Positions 60,034 to 64,000 of a stretch of 64,000 nucleotides of DNA are shown piece after piece (position 1 is the stretch's first letter; every line of letters starts with the position of its first letter). Source of the stretch: Tausonia pullulans (Eukaryota > Basidiomycota > Tremellomycetes > Cystofilobasidiales > Mrakiaceae); NCBI GenBank assembly GCA_951802195.1, contig OX637633.1:372001-436000 (forward strand), given 5' to 3'. Position numbers and translations under genes: made by a program. The notes beneath the pieces were generated by a model. It worked only from the letters and a program-made list of their open reading frames with translations, made no database searches and was not told the DNA's origin.

Positions 60034-60899
60034 CTCGCTTCCCTCCCCTTCCCCGGACTGGGGGAACGCCACCCCGCTCGCTTCATGCGTGCCAAACGGG
60101 AACGCTCTCGCGATTGGTCAGTCACGCAATGCTGTCTCACGTGGGCGAACGAAAGACGGAAGGCCTGGAAGCACCCGCTAAAGCGAGCGGCCTCTTTCTC
60201 TTGTGCTTTCTCGTTGAGATATAGAGGAAGAGTATGGGTATAACTTTGTTTTGGTTTGTGTAGTGCTCATTACACCAAACACAACCTAAGCCCCCTTATC
60301 CATAGCTTATGAAAAAATGTGTCTGACACCAGGATAGAGGGATGAGAAGTGGGAAGAGAAAGATCAAAATCACGTGCCGACCGTTCGAATGACGACTGCC
60401 ATTCTTCACCGACGCTCCTCAGCCCTCAGCCATCGCCGCTATCGCCACCGCCGCCACTGCTATCGACGCAGCCATCACTACCATCATCCCCTTCACCACC
60501 AACACCACCACCCCAGACTCAGCGTGTTGATCGCTCCACCACCTCGTGTCCGTCGGCCGATGCTTGCGCCGATTAATGGATGCGACCGTTCGCATGAAGT
60601 CTTCCGTGACATCGACGAGAGTCTTGAGCCAGCTGCGTGAGGCCGACGCGCGGCAAGCGTGCTAGGATGCAGGTGGAGACAGAGGAAAAAACGATGGGCG
60701 AGGTCGACGTCCTCAGGCAAGGATGGGGAAAGAACCTGGAGCTGAAGCCAGCGTTACTTCAATCGACGCTGGTGAGAGCTAGGAGGTTCCTTCTGCCAGC
60801 CGTCCGGAATGATGAGTACGTATTCAGCCAGCCTGACGGCGGGGCGTTGGGCGAGCTTGTCGGAGATGTCGAGGCGAAAGTATGCCACCCTAACAAGGC

Positions 60900-60990
60900 T
60901 TTTTTGTATTAAGTCATGAGTTATATATAGAGGACGAAGTAAATTTATAAGATATAGCGATTCGTAACTAGATAGAGGGTGAGCGAAAAT
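60900..60990 (+). repeat. Dispersed ~85-bp repeat, copy 2
   Basis: Tract tttttgta, then TTAAGTCATGAGTTATA, GAGGACGAAGTAA, GCGATTCGTAACTAGATAGAG and GGTGAGCGAAAAT. It matches copy 1 (reverse strand, 17,250-17,335) through its full length and copy 3 through most of its length. No tRNA is immediately adjacent to this copy. Confidence 0.75.
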
Positions 60991-61299
60991 AAAGCACAGG
61001 TGGAAGGAAAGCAAAGTATGGGGTATAGACATAGGTCCACTAGAAAAGGTAAGATACTAAGGTGACCAGCAATGTCGAGTGGTGGCTATGGTCTATGGTC
61101 TAACTATACTTCCCCACCCCTGACCTGCTTTTCACCCGGGATCGATGGCGGCACCGACAGCAGGACCAGCCATCTGGCCACTGCCAGCCATCCACCTCGT
61201 ACTCGACTGCCAGTGTGTCTGCCGGATCGTAGACGCGATCTTGCGGATCTCTTCGTCCGTGACAGGGTCGAGGGTTGCGATCTTGCTATACTTCAGTTT

Positions 61300-61382
61300 C
61301 TTTTTTTTGTATTTAAGTCATGAGTTATACGTAGAGAACGAGGTAACTCTATGAGAGATGGTGATTCGTAGCTATATAGAAT
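61300..61382 (+). repeat. Dispersed ~85-bp repeat, copy 3 (upstream of tRNA-Pro)
   Basis: ttttttttgtatttaagtc, then ATGAGTTATACGTAGAGAAC, GAGGTAACTC and GTGATTCGTAGCTATATAGA. It lies about 80 bp upstream of tRNA-Pro(TGG) in the same orientation, mirroring copy 1 and tRNA-Pro(AGG). Confidence 0.75.
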
Positions 61383-61461
61383 TGTTGGCAAGGAATGTAA
61401 TTTGAGAATATATATTTACATTATACCGCTTTGCATATCGACTGCAGTTCAGCAGGTCTGA

Positions 61462-61545
61462 GCTCGTATGGTGTAGTAGAATCATACTGCCTTTGGGTTT
61501 CACTCGAAGTGGCAGAGGTCCTCGGTTCAATTCCGAGTGCGAGCC
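61462..61545 (+). tRNA. tRNA-Pro (TGG) with ~12-nt intron
   Basis: Acceptor stem GCTCGTA/TGCGAGC, D arm starting TGGTGTAGTAGAATC, anticodon stem CTGCC/GGCAG with loop TTTGGG (anticodon TGG), a ~12-nt intron after position 37, T arm CTCGG TTCAATT CCGAG and discriminator C. A T8 terminator follows immediately. Together with the AGG gene it shows that both proline isoacceptors carry introns at the same place. Confidence 0.93.
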
Positions 61546-61553
61546 TTTTTTTT
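61546..61553 (+). terminator. Pol III terminator of tRNA-Pro(TGG)
   Basis: A run of eight T residues starts directly after the discriminator base, the standard Pol III stop. Confidence 0.9.
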
Positions 61554-61995
61554 GTGTGATTTACGTCCTCGATCCTTGACCTCTTTCAATCGCCCGGCCT
61601 GGCTGTTCGTGTTATCATTGCAGATGCGAGGTGAACATGGCCGAGTGATGCGCGCTCTGACGGAATACAGTCCTGCCCTCGCAATTCTTCCTCATGCAGG
61701 CTGAGCTATATGTGCAGAAAATGCCGGCTCACCAGGATGTGGTGCTGGACTGAGCACATGTGCAACCCGGTTGGCATGTGGCATAACACAGAGGCGAACG
61801 CCATCGCCCCTGCATCGTATGTCCCAGGTTCACTCACTTGCTATCACATCTATCACATACAGCAAGCACACCAACTTCCTCTATGCACTTTAGTAAGTTA
61901 TCCATCCATCGCGGCGAAGGGCGAGGGCCCGTGCTGGTCGCCCGTCTCTCAACCCTCGCCCTTTCTCACATGCTCTTCAACCCCTAACTTGCATC
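61554..61995. other. Intergenic, tRNA-Pro to FYVE gene
   Basis: About 440 bp with no recognisable gene. It presumably contains the promoter and 5' UTR of the FYVE-finger gene. Confidence 0.5.
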
Positions 61996-63526
61996 ATGCT
62001 CCTCCCAACGACCCAGCCGTCACCTGCATCGCTTACGCTCTCGCCAGAAGAGCCCCTGGCGCGGTTCCTTCCCGCCCGTAAGCTCGTCGTCTCTCAACAT
62101 CGGCTTGTCATTCCCCAGTCACAGGAGGAGTCAAACGACGGCGGGACCGCGTCCAGGGACGATGAGCACGACGCGCTCGAGGCACGAGTCGAGGAGATCC
62201 ACTCGGTCGCTCGGAGGCTCAAGCGCCGACTCGAGAGGCGGATCGACTTTATTGAGGCCCATAAAATGGTTGGTCTCGAGGCAAGGTTCATCAAGGGCAA
62301 GGTGTGTGCATGAGCGAGCAAGATGAGACAGGGGGAACTGGGCCGTCGACACGCGCGACTGTCTTTCTCTTGACCTCTTACAAAGCATCCGTTGGTTGAT
62401 TATTTTTGCGAAAGCCTCTTGTAACGTCAACACGCACCCTCCAGTCCATTCACAATATCGAGATTTCCGGCCGAGGCGCCCGCCTCGCGGTCTGCAGCGA
62501 TGTCTTTGTTTTTGGTCTCGTCGTCGACCCGCCCCTCGTCGGCCTTATCTCCTCGTCTTCAAAACCTGCTGACGAGGACCACAGACTTGAGTTCCAGCGA
62601 ATTCTCAAGATTGGCCGATGTCGCGTCTCGAGTCAGGCTGGTTTGTTATCCTCGTCGCCTCGCTCTCTCTTCATTCGTGCCTGACTGACACCGAGCCCAC
62701 CCAGACCATCACATCAAGCTCGAAACCGGCCGAACGACCCTCCACATCACTTCCTATTCTTCCAAGCTCTTCTCACTCCTCCGAGATCTCACCCTCTCAA
62801 CGCCTGCCCCTCCCCCGACTCGGCATTTGAAACTCCCTATACCATCCCAACAGCCTTCGTACCACACTCGCCCCCTGAGTCAAGCGTCAGGGACCTCATC
62901 CGTCCGAAGCCAGACGAGCTCTATTCGCTCTATCAGCTCCTTCCGGTCGACTTCTACCCGCGGGAGCGAGCCTCTGTGGATCCCAGACGCCGAGGTTCGA
63001 GGGTGTATGCAATGTGGCGAGCTGTTTGGGTGGTCGAGAAGGAGGCATCACTGTCGAGGTGCGCGCGGGTCATACCTCTCTGCCCTCTCTCGTCTGATCT
63101 GACGTACATATGTGGTCCTGGAGCATGCGGGCGGGTCATCTGTTTCGCCTGTTCGCTCTTTCGGCCGAGCATCTTTGGCGCTATCGGCGAGATGCGATGC
63201 TGCCCGACATGTGTCGAGGCGATGGAACGGTAGGTCTCTTTTTGTCCTTATCTTGGTCCAACATCTTGGGTGCTGATTGAAACATTTTTTTCCTCTATAA
63301 TAGTGAAGACTCGGACGACGACGACGAAGACATTCACGGCACAGGCGAACAGGATGAAGGGCGGCAGGCCGCGCCCCGGGGTCCACCTTCTCTTTCGCCT
63401 ATGCGTTTAAGCAGGAGAAGGTTGGCGAGCGAGGCGGTAATGGGGCAGGAAGGGATTCTGGAGCAGGAAGATGAGGAGGAGGGTGTAGACGACAATGACG
63501 GTGCTAGCGAGGGCACGGTTCGCTGA
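61996..63526 (+). CDS. FYVE zinc-finger protein with preceding PH-like region
   Basis: FYVE fingers bind phosphatidylinositol 3-phosphate on endosomes and vacuoles. The finger is complete: WIPDAEVRGCMQCGELFGW (WxxD and first CxxC), RRRHHCR spliced to ACGRVICFACS (R+HHC+xCG), and RCCPTCVEAME supplying the last Cys pair. Upstream, ALEARVEEIHSVARRLKRRL looks coiled or helical, followed by SIHNIEISGRGARLAVCSDV, FVFGLVVD and FQRILKIGRCRV, which together resemble a PH-type beta barrel. A Ser/Arg-rich linker (SSVRSQTSSIRSISSFRS) separates it from the finger. The tail is acidic (EDSDDDDEDIHG, EQEDEEEGVDDND). Five exons fit. The best role is an endosomal PI3P effector; no specific orthologue (Pib1, Vac1, Vps27) is claimed. 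Confidence 0.87.
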
Positions 63527-63659
63527 TGCATACTGATGATTGAGGTCGGAAGACGAACAAAGACTCATCTTCATAAAAGGCAACTACTGCTCAAACTCTC
63601 TCCCTCTGAAGCTCACGCAGCAAAGTTAGCATCCACCCAGCTCGTCGTCCGCACATCCC

Positions 63660-64000
63660 TTACTCCTCTTCGCCCTCGCCCTCGCGCCTCTTCCTGCCCT
63701 CATCAGCAGCCTCGACAGACGCAGCAGTAGCAGCGGACTCGCCCGCCGCCGGCCCCTCCCTCCGAGGTGACCTCTCCCGCTCCCTCGGAGGAGGCGACGG
63801 GCTCCTCCTCCTCGACCTGCCAGGCGACGGGCTCCTCTCCCGCCTAGCGGGCGAGCGCGACCTCTCCCTGTCTCTCCTCGGCGGGCTCGGCGACCTTCCC
63901 CTCCGAGGCGGAGGCGAACGGCGGCGATCATCATAGTCTCCACCGCGGGTACCCCGGGGAGGGGGAGGGGGGCCACGGGAGTCCGAGTCGTACCGCCAGG
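63660..64000 (-). CDS. RS-rich C-terminus of a probable splicing-related protein (5' part beyond window)
   Basis: Only the last ~113 codons are inside. They read RYDSDSRGPPPPPRGTRGGD, then dense Arg-Ser/Pro repeats (RRRSPPPRRGRSPSPPRRDR, RSRSPARRERSPSPGRSRRR), ending in an Ala/Glu stretch GEGEEE before TAA. Such tails occur in SR proteins, U1-70K, RNPS1 and some cyclophilins; without the N-terminal domain the identity is open. Nuclear, speckle-type localisation is expected. The opposite strand gives only Leu/Pro/Ser-rich frames. Confidence 0.75.
   Translation of the reverse strand, partial: WRYDSDSRGPPPPPRGTRGGDYDDRRRSPPPRRGRSPSPPRRDRERSRSPARRERSPSPGRSRRRSPSPPPRERERSPRREGPAAGESAATAASVEAADEGRKRREGEGEEE

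Larger units (their letters stand above)
60034..61461. other. Intergenic stretch with dispersed repeats
   Basis: About 1.4 kb lies between the PL8 gene and tRNA-Pro(TGG). It is AT-richer toward the right. Two direct copies of the dispersed repeat lie here (annotated separately), about 400 bp apart. A His/Pro-coding CCAC-type microsatellite-like stretch is at 60,420-60,510. No gene was recognised. Confidence 0.5.

Noticed and set aside
60034-60072. Longer N-terminus for the PL8 lyase
   Set aside because: The open frame continues upstream of 60,033, but its first codon is GTG. ATG at 60,033 or 59,901 is preferred.

Overview
The window looks like nuclear DNA of a basidiomycete yeast or close relative. 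It is GC-rich and gene-dense, and nearly every protein gene is cut by several short introns with GTNNGT donors (GTGAGT, GTGCGT, GTTCGT), CTGAC/CTGAT-type branch sites and YAG acceptors. The tRNA genes often carry short introns after position 37. Protein families and low-complexity composition fit a Pucciniomycotina-like fungus, but the species is an inference.

Layout. The first 3.1 kb is a tRNA cluster: Phe, Cys with intron, Lys with intron, two copies of Arg(CCT), and a second Cys with intron in inverted orientation. It contains simple 9-bp repeats and a tandemly duplicated tRNA-Arg unit. After about 2 kb without a gene come a hexose-type sugar transporter (-), HUB1/UBL5 with an unusual RS/RD-rich N-terminal extension (+), AP endonuclease APN1 (-) and, divergently, mitochondrial Mn-superoxide dismutase (+). 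A 2-kb stretch with exon-like pieces of an unrecognised gene or relic follows, then tRNA-Pro(AGG). The next genes are P5A ATPase SPF1 (-), a METTL16-type U6 snRNA methyltransferase (-), two unrecognised genes, a CaM-kinase-like kinase (-), a thioredoxin with an altered active site (-), SRP14 (+), and a membrane-anchored low-complexity protein (+). These are followed by a DUF1295/5-alpha-reductase-like membrane protein (-), an unknown protein (-), a PIH1/NOP17 R2TP subunit (-), a very large acidic protein with an internal repeat (+), PLRG1/PRP46 (-), V-ATPase subunit d (+), a membrane-anchored PL8 polysaccharide lyase (-), tRNA-Pro(TGG) (+), a FYVE-finger protein (+), and the RS-rich C-terminus of a protein running off the right edge (-).

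Functional themes. Several genes serve RNA processing (HUB1, METTL16, PLRG1, RS-protein fragment) or protein and membrane homeostasis (SPF1, SRP14, VMA6, PIH1). APN1 and SOD2 share one short divergent promoter and both counter oxidative damage. No CRISPR, rRNA or intact mobile element was seen. A short dispersed repeat lies upstream of both tRNA-Pro genes in the same relative orientation. Exon boundaries were read by eye from splice motifs and protein-family continuity, so the outer CDS limits are firmer than the interior junctions.
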